Source: Flavobacterium azooxidireducens (GTDB lineage Bacteria > Bacteroidota > Bacteroidia > Flavobacteriales > Flavobacteriaceae). Taken from it: a DNA stretch of 64,000 bases. The DNA lies in the NCBI RefSeq assembly GCF_023195775.1, contig NZ_CP096205.1, forward strand, positions 1,798,001 to 1,862,000, given 5' to 3'. Below are positions 45,501-51,682 of the stretch, one piece after another; position 1 is the stretch's first letter; each line of letters opens with the position of its first letter. Below the pieces are notes generated by a model. That model ran no database searches, had not been told where the DNA came from, and saw only the letters and a list, made by a program, of their open reading frames with translations. A program made the position numbers and the translations under genes.

Positions 45501-47985
45501 TGGAGAGCCTGTTACATCAGATGCAGTTACTTTAACTGTAAACCCTCTACCAACTGCTGTGGCTACTAATAATGGTCCGGTTTGTGAAGGTGGAACTGTT
45601 AATTTAACAGGAAGTTCAGATGTGGGAGTTACATTCTCTTGGACAGGTCCAAACGGATTTACTTCAACAGATCAGAATCCAACGATTTCAGATGTTACAC
45701 TTGCAGCATCAGGAACATATACATTCACAGCTACTTCTGCTGACAATTGTTCATCAACTGGATCCACAGAGGTTTTAATATCACCAAGTTTAGTATTAGC
45801 AATTACACCTAGTGCAAATCCTATTAATGTTTGCGAAGGAGATTTACAACAATTAACAGTTTCTACTTCAACAACTAGTGTTATTCTGACTGAAAACTTT
45901 AATGGTGCTGCTTCTGGGTGGACTACACAGAATCTTACAACTGGTGGATCTAATCAGGCTGCGACAGCATGGACTTTAAGACCAAGTCCGTATACTATTG
46001 CTGGAACTTTTGGAGCAACCTTAAGTAGTAATGATACTAGTCAGTTTATGTTAACAGATTCTGATATTGGAGGAAGTGGTTCTGTAACAGATACACGTCT
46101 ACAATCTCCGGCTTTCAGTACTGTAGGTTATAATTCTGTTAATATTAGTTTTTATCACTATTACAGAATCCCTGCTACTTTTGCCGGCCTAGAATATTCA
46201 CTTAACGGGACAACATGGACTACATTAAAGACCTATACAACAGTTCAAGGAGCTCCAACCGGTTTTGTTCAAGATAATATTGTTTTGCCTGCAGCAGCTT
46301 TAAATCAGGCTGTTGTATATGTGAGATTTAGATACGATGCTACTTGGCAATATTATTGGGCAGTTGATAATTTTGTGGTTTCAGGAACTCCTATTCCTAA
46401 TGTGACTTGGTCACCAGCAACGGATTTATATACCGATGCTTCTGGAACTATTTCTTATACGGGTGGAAATGCAGCAACGGTTTATGCTAGAATATCAACA
46501 ACTAGTCCAACTAGTTATACTGCTACGGCCGTGAGTTCTTTTGGTTGTGAATCAGAGGCTATAGTGTCATTGTCTGTAACACCTGCAACCACTTGGTATG
46601 CAGATACAGATGGAGACGGTTTTGGTAATGATGCAGTTACTCTTCAAGCATGTACTCAACCAGTAGGCTACGTAGCAGTAGGTGGCGATTGTAATGACAA
46701 CGCTAACACTATTTACCCAGGAGCCACAGAAATCTGTTACGATGGTATCCTTCAAAACTGTAACGGTGATTTAAATGACGGATGTCCGGTTGTTCTAACC
46801 CAAATTCGTCCTTATTTCTGTGGAACCACATTACAATTTGTTAATTCTTCTATCTTGGCAGATACACCAACAGGATTGCCTGTAGGAGCAACTATAACAG
46901 GTTACCGTTATGAGATAACCAATTTATCTACAACGGCAGTTAGAGAAGTAGAAAAAACAATTGCGATGATTCGTATCAATGAAACGGATATTGCAGGTTT
47001 CAATACTGCTTATTCCATCCGCGTAATGGTTAGAATTAATAACGAATGGCAAGACTATGGAACAGCTTGTACTATACTTACTCCGGCAATTCCAACTACC
47101 GCAGTGAGTACAGTTTGTGGTCAAGTTTTACCATCATTACAATCTACTATCTATGCTACTACAGTAGTTTCGTCCACAGGATATGAATTTGAAGTAAGTC
47201 GTATGGAAGGCGGAGTAGCTGTTGAAACAACTACAATCGAACGCTCGGTAAACAATTTCAAATTAACCTTGTTAAGCGGAATTCAGTATGTTTATGCTTC
47301 GGAATATCAAGTTCGTGTTCGAGTAAAAGCAAATGTAAATGGAATAGAGGGTTGGTCTAATTACGGAGCAGTATGCTCTGTATATACACCAGAGGCCCCA
47401 GAGGCAGCAATAGATGGTTGTGGAGGTGAAGAAGGTATTGCACCAGCCGCACTAAACACACCAATTTATGCTACACCATTAACGGGAGCAACACAATATC
47501 GTTTCACGTTAAGTGATGGTGTTAGCTATAACCAAGTATACACTACATCAGCACGATTTTTTAGGTTGAGTAACTTTAATGCATTGCAGACTTTAACGCC
47601 GGGTGGTAACTACTCGGTAACAGTAGAAGCTGAGATTTACGGTTATTTCTATCCAGGAAAAGATTGTAATATTCTAGTGCCAGGTGGTGGTCTAAGATCA
47701 AATTTAGTTAAAACTGAAGAAACGATCAACTTACCAACTGATTTCAAAGCAGTGGCTTATCCAAACCCATTTGCAAACAGTTTTGCTGTTGATGTAAGAA
47801 CTTCCAACACTGAAAAAGTGAGCTTGACTGTGTATGACATGGCAGGACGGCTTTTAGAAGTAAAAGAAGTAAATGCAAGCGAAGTTGCTAACTACCAATT
47901 TGGAGATCGTTATCCATCTGGAGTTTACAATATGATTGTAACACAAGGTGAAGAAACGAGAACTGTGAGAGTGGTGAAACAATAA
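39517..47985 (+). CDS. Giant secreted multidomain protein, T9SS type A signal
   Basis: 2822 aa, the longest gene here. Like the protein at 18400 it has a 58-residue N-terminal leader with a distal hydrophobic stretch (LMFLFLILNIFSLDSFAQ). Modules include FN3-like domains, GEVED at about 446-600 (WVDFNQNGTFEASEG), choice-of-anchor J-like at about 930-1085, IPT/TIG at about 1090-1175 (TITGSNLSDISEIEINGS), a BIG2-like domain at about 1175-1250 (IATVVGGTVSGVSPGTVTIS), several Ig/PKD-like domains, an internal copy of the 'FNFNFGGNNFTQF...VQVGLRG' domain that is N-terminal in sister proteins, a jelly roll at about 2110-2300, MopE-like at about 2360-2425, three Cys-bracketed repeats and a type A sorting signal. 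No catalytic site is visible. A large adhesin or matrix protein is the likeliest role. Confidence 0.88.
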   Translation: MTKYYNSLSWRLGTSLKTREPDGDKNPYVSSFFATKKVWHLMFLFLILNIFSLDSFAQITVGAGNTSNGNGPFSSCWGYSYHQQIYLQPTINTAGNITSLSFTSAGIIPTTATGGTPNTPQGANTAFRIYLGHTTKADFATNNDWEPLANLTLVYDGSVTMPTSSGQVITINLTVPFAYNNTDNLILAVDENSPGYSCTYNWLANTAQTNRNIYFRSDTINPDPTAPGTGARTTTTPQVVLGGLVPVLPPNCIASPTTPSNAGTGFNGSNLTWSGATGNPSGYTLYFGTDGGGTLAPTNLVNGSALGLTNTYAIPPGTLSPSTTYYWQVIPTNNNGAATGCAIWSFTTANLPNCVTTQTPANLATNVALNTALSWSSVAGASSYDVFLGTSSPAAFYANATGTSTPLVATLLANTEYFYKIVPKNALGSATSCVEGSFTTGSSFIYCNPTYSLGCGTDAITNVVLGSLSNASGCTASPHYTFYNALTVPTLQRGVNQNISISFGTDSNQYSAVWVDFNQNGTFEASEGFLATGNAGASGTAVITINVPLGAVLGNTRLRVRGGDDSPLTTSMACGASASSYGETEDYIVTITEAPVCLPPTAFTANVLGDSVNLNWSSTGSDFQIEYGLSGFTLGTGTTVLASGISTTIEELTLEQAYQTYIRQDCGVDGFSSWVGPITFTPSNSVTNTSGNISTLLVAVEPTPSTFSTCPGTLSITVPTGKWIASLAVEYSMTAVGDLFDEGWMSEQRSFIYSPTLGVGEATVAAGAGDSTGTFNYSRNLPFAEQATGTITFQLHAFRGYGGSGCGTTFNLVNNGTWKLTPVFEDIPSCFAVSASSIVVVPSAVDSASITWNAPSSPPAVGYEWAMTTSATPPTSGTFTATTSAEAGSLAIGTSYYVHVRGVCEEGVDYSAWRTSAIYNTPCISTTVPYFMGFEVAENTSCLLYQDLNGVSTWNVFTGTSTSASTGTNSMQYQWNASVPGNDWFFLQGLTLDANANYRFKFKYKASDGPTYVENLEVKYGTLPTASEMTSGTLATLTGINSALASPFSEFTIDFSPATTGVYYIGFHNFSAADNAFLYIDDISVDFVPPVFTSFEPATACSDDLNETTITITGSNLSDISEIEINGSSYPFTVVNDTTITVDLDENVTTGVITISDGFSTVNSATLFEVFNSPDVDPITAPDTALCMPNTLLLTSTSGGSWSSSDETIATVVGGTVSGVSPGTVTISYSITDNGCTTTVTYDVTINAPVVINSFTPSQTVVTGNNATFSVTASGTGLTYQWFAFDGIDTYQLDDLLSLYGESYTGSTTSSLVIGSVPGDMNGFEFYCEVSGVSPCTPETTTPNSILNVGDTGISSDPVNAALCDGGSTTFTVVRSGDDAEEDITYSWEYDADGTENWLPVTDGDLDGMTISDAETNVLSVSTITLVHDGYRFRGVVTGPANAATSNPATLTVNEGVSISDQPDSTLVCRINTTANFSVATGGVVSGIQWQSSPNGVDTWTNVGTGASLSVNVTPASSVGVTYYRAVVSGTSPCLPLNSDVVTLTVQQPTISVTPSSASYCVPSDPVSLTASGAATYTWSPATGLSATTGDTVLASPASTTTYTVTGVDADGCSNTTTVTVTVNNAVLATATATPDTVCPEANVQLDVTPTQGSKNISAYKFTRTTSTYSALTGATTFSISAGAGTADDGYSALLGIGFNFNFGGNNFTQFRVSSNGAVYLGGAPAATSYAALGADSNVIAFNSRDLNNSGAVYSYVVDGVAPNRILKIQATNFYRYNTPAHTGNAQVWLHETSNLVEIRYGAYNQAWTSAGVQVGLRGTSSAATQIRSISSTTWAAITDASASTSSSATITQGTTNQVVSGTLFRFTPDYSDQFTYSWTSEPAGFTSSVKNPIANPTEDTTYTVTVTGASGCSTTSEVAVSVISGAEIETQPVSLVQCAGTNATFTVEASGPGITYQWRKGGASIDGATSATLQLNNISASDDASYDVVVTPLCGEPVTSDAVTLTVNPLPTAVATNNGPVCEGGTVNLTGSSDVGVTFSWTGPNGFTSTDQNPTISDVTLAASGTYTFTATSADNCSSTGSTEVLISPSLVLAITPSANPINVCEGDLQQLTVSTSTTSVILTENFNGAASGWTTQNLTTGGSNQAATAWTLRPSPYTIAGTFGATLSSNDTSQFMLTDSDIGGSGSVTDTRLQSPAFSTVGYNSVNISFYHYYRIPATFAGLEYSLNGTTWTTLKTYTTVQGAPTGFVQDNIVLPAAALNQAVVYVRFRYDATWQYYWAVDNFVVSGTPIPNVTWSPATDLYTDASGTISYTGGNAATVYARISTTSPTSYTATAVSSFGCESEAIVSLSVTPATTWYADTDGDGFGNDAVTLQACTQPVGYVAVGGDCNDNANTIYPGATEICYDGILQNCNGDLNDGCPVVLTQIRPYFCGTTLQFVNSSILADTPTGLPVGATITGYRYEITNLSTTAVREVEKTIAMIRINETDIAGFNTAYSIRVMVRINNEWQDYGTACTILTPAIPTTAVSTVCGQVLPSLQSTIYATTVVSSTGYEFEVSRMEGGVAVETTTIERSVNNFKLTLLSGIQYVYASEYQVRVRVKANVNGIEGWSNYGAVCSVYTPEAPEAAIDGCGGEEGIAPAALNTPIYATPLTGATQYRFTLSDGVSYNQVYTTSARFFRLSNFNALQTLTPGGNYSVTVEAEIYGYFYPGKDCNILVPGGGLRSNLVKTEETINLPTDFKAVAYPNPFANSFAVDVRTSNTEKVSLTVYDMAGRLLEVKEVNASEVANYQFGDRYPSGVYNMIVTQGEETRTVRVVKQ
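46672..47985 (+). repeat. C-terminal cassette copy D, including the MopE-like stretch
   Basis: Matches copy B from 46672. The core starts at 46792. It has private variants (GGEEGIAP, LSNFNALQ, GNYSVTV, FYPGKDC, GGGLRSNLVKTEETINLPTD) amid identical flanks, showing a patchwork. Confidence 0.88.
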
Positions 47986-48067
47986 GTTTCTAAAAACTAA
48001 GATACTGAGCAACTGAGTTGCTGAGTTTTATAAAGAGAAGCCTCCGAGAAATCGGAGGCTTTTTTTG
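47986..48067 (+). terminator. Shared downstream module with terminator (copy D)
   Basis: AGCCTCCGA-GAAA-TCGGAGGCT (48039-48060) followed by T run. The upstream part is the same as after copies B and C. Confidence 0.88.
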
Positions 48068-48104
48068 TGCTTTACGTTTTCAAATAAATCGAATGTCTTT
48101 AAGT

Positions 48105-48134
48105 AAAAAAGCTCTTGGCATTTATGCTAAGAGC
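48105..48134 (-). terminator. Rho-independent terminator for bioB
   Basis: On the minus strand GCTCTTAGCA-TAAA-TGCCAAGAGC (one wobble pair, 48111-48134) is followed by T6, about 40 nt past the bioB stop. Confidence 0.85.
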
Positions 48135-48173
48135 TAATCATAGATATCTTGTTTTTAGTTATTTTGAATTTGA

Positions 48174-49259
48174 TTACTTTCCTTTCAACGAAACCTCAAC
48201 ATTACGTTCAATTGTGTGTCCGGGTCTTGACCATTTAGGCTTTTCGCCCAACGCATGTAATTGCGAATCTTCTGCTTCAACTGTTTTGGGTTGCAATCCT
48301 TTTTCAAATGGTTTTTGCGGCTTGAGACCTAATAATTCAAACATTTTCATGTCTTCATTTACATCCGGATTAGGAGTAGTCAATAGTTTATCTCCTGCAA
48401 ATATTGAATTAGCTCCTGCAAAAAAGCACATCGCTTGGCCTTCTCTATTTATTTCTGTTCTCCCGGCAGATAAACGAACTTGCGTTTCCGGCATTACAAT
48501 CCTAGTAGTAGCAACCATTCTAATCATTTCCCAAATTTCAATTGGTTTTTGGTTTTCCATAGGCGTTCCTTCCACTGCAACAAGAGCATTGATTGGAACA
48601 GATTCCGGTTGCGGATTTAAGTTTGACAATGTCACCAACATTTCGGCTCTATCTTCAATACTTTCTCCCATTCCAATAATTCCTCCACTACAAACGGTTA
48701 TGTTTGTTTTTCTAACGTTGTTAATGGTTTGCAATCGATCTTCAAACCCACGGGTAGAAATCACTTCTTTATAAAATTCTTCCGATGTGTCAAGGTTGTG
48801 GTTATAGGCATATAATCCGGCTTCGGCTAAACGGTGAGCTTGATTTTCTGTGAGCATTCCCAAAGTGCAACAAACTTCCATATCTAGTTTATTAATGGTG
48901 CGAACCATTTCCAGCACTTGATCAAATTCCGACCCATCTTTCACGTTTCTCCAGGCTGCACCCATGCAAACACGGGAAGAGCCTGATGCTTTGGCTCGCA
49001 AAGCCTGTGCCTTAACGTGCGGAACACTCATTAAATCATTTCCTTCCACCTTAGTGTCATAGCGAGCAGCTTGCGGACAGTAGCCACAATCTTCTGAACA
49101 ACCTCCTGTTTTAATAGAAATTAGTGTAGATACTTGAACTACATTTGGGTCATGATGTGTTCTGTGAATTGAGGCAGATTCAAACAACAAATCCATCAAA
49201 GGTTTGTTGTATAAGGCAAGTATCTCCTCCTTTGTCCAATTGTGTTTTGTGGTATTCAT
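48174..49259 (-). CDS. bioB: Biotin synthase BioB (radical SAM)
   Basis: Inserts sulfur into dethiobiotin, the last step of biotin synthesis, using a [4Fe-4S] radical-SAM cluster and a second FeS cluster. 361 aa. The radical-SAM cysteines are Cys54, Cys58 and Cys61 in GGCSEDCGYC. Later family motifs include SRVCMGAAWRNV, CCTLGMLTENQAHRLAEAG, YNHNLDTSEEFY, CSGGIIGMGE and RLSAGR, the last holding the conserved Arg that ligates the auxiliary cluster. The C-terminal tail after about 320 is slightly extended. It has its own promoter and terminator and is separated from bioFDA by about 43 kb of secreted-protein genes. Confidence 0.97.
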   Translation of the reverse strand: MNTTKHNWTKEEILALYNKPLMDLLFESASIHRTHHDPNVVQVSTLISIKTGGCSEDCGYCPQAARYDTKVEGNDLMSVPHVKAQALRAKASGSSRVCMGAAWRNVKDGSEFDQVLEMVRTINKLDMEVCCTLGMLTENQAHRLAEAGLYAYNHNLDTSEEFYKEVISTRGFEDRLQTINNVRKTNITVCSGGIIGMGESIEDRAEMLVTLSNLNPQPESVPINALVAVEGTPMENQKPIEIWEMIRMVATTRIVMPETQVRLSAGRTEINREGQAMCFFAGANSIFAGDKLLTTPNPDVNEDMKMFELLGLKPQKPFEKGLQPKTVEAEDSQLHALGEKPKWSRPGHTIERNVEVSLKGK

Positions 49260-49276
49260 AAAATATTATTATATGT

Positions 49277-49310
49277 CAAAAGTACTTAATTTAGACGAAT
49301 AAGAAGCAAA
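49277..49310 (-). promoter_or_regulatory. bioB promoter
   Basis: Minus-strand TTTG at 49307-49310, 22-nt spacer, TACTTTTG at 49277-49284, 18 bp from the ATG. No biotin-repressor palindrome was noticed. Confidence 0.55.
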
Positions 49311-49329
49311 GCAAAAGATTTTTTAAAAT

Positions 49330-50664
49330 TTATTTCTTACTTATATCTCCTTCTTTATCGTAAAGAACAATCCATTCATTATGTCCAAAATAGTTCCATT
49401 CTGCTTCTGCAAAATCAACTGTTGGATCAATAAAGGTTTTGTAAGGTTTATTATTGACAGAAAGTTTCGAATCAATATAAATACTAACTTCTATGCCTTG
49501 TTCTGCAAATTCTTTTTTGATATGTTGGGCCATTTGCCACATTCCGTCCGGTTTACTGGAAACCAAACCCAGCTGTTTTCGGGTTAATTTCTCAACAATA
49601 TTGTAAGGGAGTTCTTGATTGGTATTTTTATCAATCACTTTAAAATGTGTAATGCCGTTTTTTTGCCTCAACATCATTCTCCAACTTAAGCGATGAGCTT
49701 CCTCTGTCCAAAGTACATCACCTTTAATAAAAAAATGTCTGATGGGAAGAATGAGTTGTATAATAAAAAAAGGTATAAAAAAATAAGTGATAACATTGGA
49801 ATAAGAATAGTGTTTACTTAAATCCTCCATTTGAAGTTGAGGTTTCTTTTTAAAGAAGATGTGTCGAATGGTTTCCGGCGAATAGAAAAATACAATAAAG
49901 CTTAAAGCAAAATAGGGAAAAATACCAATTTGTAAGGTAACTGAATTAAACAGATGAAAAAGTAAACTAGCCACAAACGCAATATTTCTTGTTTTCTTCC
50001 AAAGAAGTGCAGGTATGATTAGACCATCAAAGAAAATTCCGGCATAAGCAATAAAAACATGAAACCATTTTTCAGTAAACACTGAGCCTAAAACCGGAAA
50101 ATTAGATAAGTTTGAAAATAAAATTCCTGTAAAAGTTCCATCTAACCAATCTGGATAAAACTTGGCTAAGGTGGCAAAAAAATAAACAATAGTCATCTGA
50201 CAAATCATGACCCACGAGCACCATCGGGGCATCGTGAGGCTTTTTATGATTGGATTTTTTTTAGCATCCAACGAAGCATATTGATTGGCCGGAAGAAAAA
50301 GCATAATTAAACACACCAAAATAAGTAGATAATAATGGTTGTTATAAGATGCTTTTTGCATTAAATATACACTTGTCCAAAGTATGGTGTATAATCCTAA
50401 CGAGTACCGATATTTAAAACCCAACATAATAAATATTCCTAAAATCCCCATTATGCTAAAATAGAAATACATACCATAACCGGGAAGAGGTACCAAAAAA
50501 TCAAAGCCAATATGCGGAATAGAAATCGTGGGGTCAATTAAATTTTTTTTAACCCATCCTGTAAAAATAGCAACAATGCTTTCTGCCGCAATCAAAAGCC
50601 CCATGGTTATTCTAAAAAGAATAAGCGGAGAATTGTCGATGGGTTCAAAAGCCTTTTTTAGCAT
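49330..50664 (-). CDS. HTTM-domain membrane protein (vitamin K-dependent gamma-carboxylase-like)
   Basis: 444 aa with several membrane segments in the first about 285 residues (for example FRITMGLLIAAESIVAIF, FSIMGILGIFIMLGF, YLLILVCLIMLFLP, LSFIVFFYSP), followed by a soluble C-terminal part of about 160 residues. KFYPDWLDG and NHYYLLILVCLI are typical of HTTM proteins, distant relatives of vertebrate gamma-glutamyl carboxylase. Whether bacterial members carboxylate anything is generally unknown. Its ATG overlaps the ribF stop (TAATG), implying translational coupling. Confidence 0.85.
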   Translation of the reverse strand: MLKKAFEPIDNSPLILFRITMGLLIAAESIVAIFTGWVKKNLIDPTISIPHIGFDFLVPLPGYGMYFYFSIMGILGIFIMLGFKYRYSLGLYTILWTSVYLMQKASYNNHYYLLILVCLIMLFLPANQYASLDAKKNPIIKSLTMPRWCSWVMICQMTIVYFFATLAKFYPDWLDGTFTGILFSNLSNFPVLGSVFTEKWFHVFIAYAGIFFDGLIIPALLWKKTRNIAFVASLLFHLFNSVTLQIGIFPYFALSFIVFFYSPETIRHIFFKKKPQLQMEDLSKHYSYSNVITYFFIPFFIIQLILPIRHFFIKGDVLWTEEAHRLSWRMMLRQKNGITHFKVIDKNTNQELPYNIVEKLTRKQLGLVSSKPDGMWQMAQHIKKEFAEQGIEVSIYIDSKLSVNNKPYKTFIDPTVDFAEAEWNYFGHNEWIVLYDKEGDISKK

Positions 50665-51593
50665 TACAATGAATTTATGTGTTGAATTGCAACGGTTTTA
50701 TCTTTTAAAAGCTGTTCTTTCAGTTTTTCAATGTTTTCAAACTTTACTTCATCACGAATTCGATCTAAAAGCTGAATTTGGATTTTTTTAGAATACAAAT
50801 CACCATCAAAATCAAAAAAGTGTATTTCAATTGATTTTGATTCGCCATTTACAGTAGGATTAAATCCGATGTTCATCATGCCATAAACCAATTTATTTTC
50901 AATCAAACTTTGAACAATATAAACACCGTTTTTTGGAATTAATTTATACGATTCTTCTATCTGTAAATTAGCAGTGGGAAAGTCTAAAGTTCTGCCAAGC
51001 CCTTTTCCTTTTATTACAATTCCTGTTAATAAATAGTTGTATCCCAAGTAATCATTAGCCAATTTCACATGACCGTCTATCAGAGCATTTCTAATTTTTG
51101 TAGAACTAACAGAAACTTCGTCTATTTCTTGAGCAGAGATTTGCTCTACTTCAAAATCAAATTTTTTTCCAAACTCTATTAAATCATTAATGTCTGCAGT
51201 TCTGTTTCTACCAAATCGATGATCATAACCAATTATAATTTTTCTTACGTTAAATTGGTTAACTAAAATAGTAGAAACAAATTCTTCGGCAGTTAATCTT
51301 GAAAAGACTTGGTCAAAAGGGTGGATGATTAAGTTGTCTAAGCCCGATTTTTTTAATAGTTCAGTTCGTTCTTCAATAGTGTTTAATAGTTTAATTTCAC
51401 TATTATCCTGAAGCACCATTCTTGGGTGTGGAAAAAAAGTGAGCACTAAACTTTCACACTCGCACAAGGAAGAATTGTGAATTAATTTTTCAATAATTTT
51501 TTTATGACCAAAATGAACACCATCAAAAGTTCCGAGGGTTACAATCGTTTTGTTTTTTGGATGAAAAGTATATATAGAATGGAAAGTTTTCAA
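50664..51593 (-). CDS. ribF: Bifunctional riboflavin kinase / FAD synthetase RibF
   Basis: Makes FMN and then FAD. The N-terminal nucleotidyltransferase domain shows TLGTFDGVHFGHKKII (HxGH-like motif), FFPHPR and a GYDHRFGRNR segment with SSTKIRNALIDG. The C-terminal riboflavin kinase domain shows GKGLGRTLDFPTANL (PTAN motif) and GVYIV...MNIGFNPTV. I choose a TTG start at 51593 (MKTFHSIYTF, about 309 aa). An in-frame ATG at 51623 lies inside the TACTTTTG -7 element (51621-51628), so it would not be in the mRNA. It is coupled to the downstream HTTM gene by a TAATG overlap. Confidence 0.93.
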   Translation of the reverse strand: MKTFHSIYTFHPKNKTIVTLGTFDGVHFGHKKIIEKLIHNSSLCECESLVLTFFPHPRMVLQDNSEIKLLNTIEERTELLKKSGLDNLIIHPFDQVFSRLTAEEFVSTILVNQFNVRKIIIGYDHRFGRNRTADINDLIEFGKKFDFEVEQISAQEIDEVSVSSTKIRNALIDGHVKLANDYLGYNYLLTGIVIKGKGLGRTLDFPTANLQIEESYKLIPKNGVYIVQSLIENKLVYGMMNIGFNPTVNGESKSIEIHFFDFDGDLYSKKIQIQLLDRIRDEVKFENIEKLKEQLLKDKTVAIQHINSL

Positions 51594-51620
51594 ATCGAGA
51601 TAGGTATTTGTACTGCAAAA

Positions 51621-51628
51621 CAAAAGTA
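51621..51628 (-). promoter_or_regulatory. -7 promoter element of ribF
   Basis: Minus-strand TACTTTTG abuts the terminator of the upstream M43 gene. A TTG about 24 nt upstream lies within that terminator stem, slightly outside the usual spacing. Confidence 0.45.
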
Positions 51629-51629
51629 A

Positions 51630-51663
51630 TAAAAAAAAGGGTTTTGATAGCTCAAAACCCTTT
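51630..51663 (-). terminator. Rho-independent terminator of the M43 protease gene
   Basis: Perfect 12-bp stem AAAGGGTTTTGA / TCAAAACCCTTT (51636-51663), followed on the minus strand by T8. Confidence 0.9.
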
Positions 51664-51682
51664 CTTCATATAAAACAAAAAA

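Noticed and set aside
9853..47985. Polyketide/NRPS-like megasynthase as explanation of the giant genes
   Set aside because: The proteins have signal peptides, FN3/Ig/GEVED-type beta modules and T9SS tails, and no synthase motifs.
48115..48774. A 219-codon open frame on the + strand
   Set aside because: It is antisense to the 3' half of bioB, which is certain; its translation has no family features.
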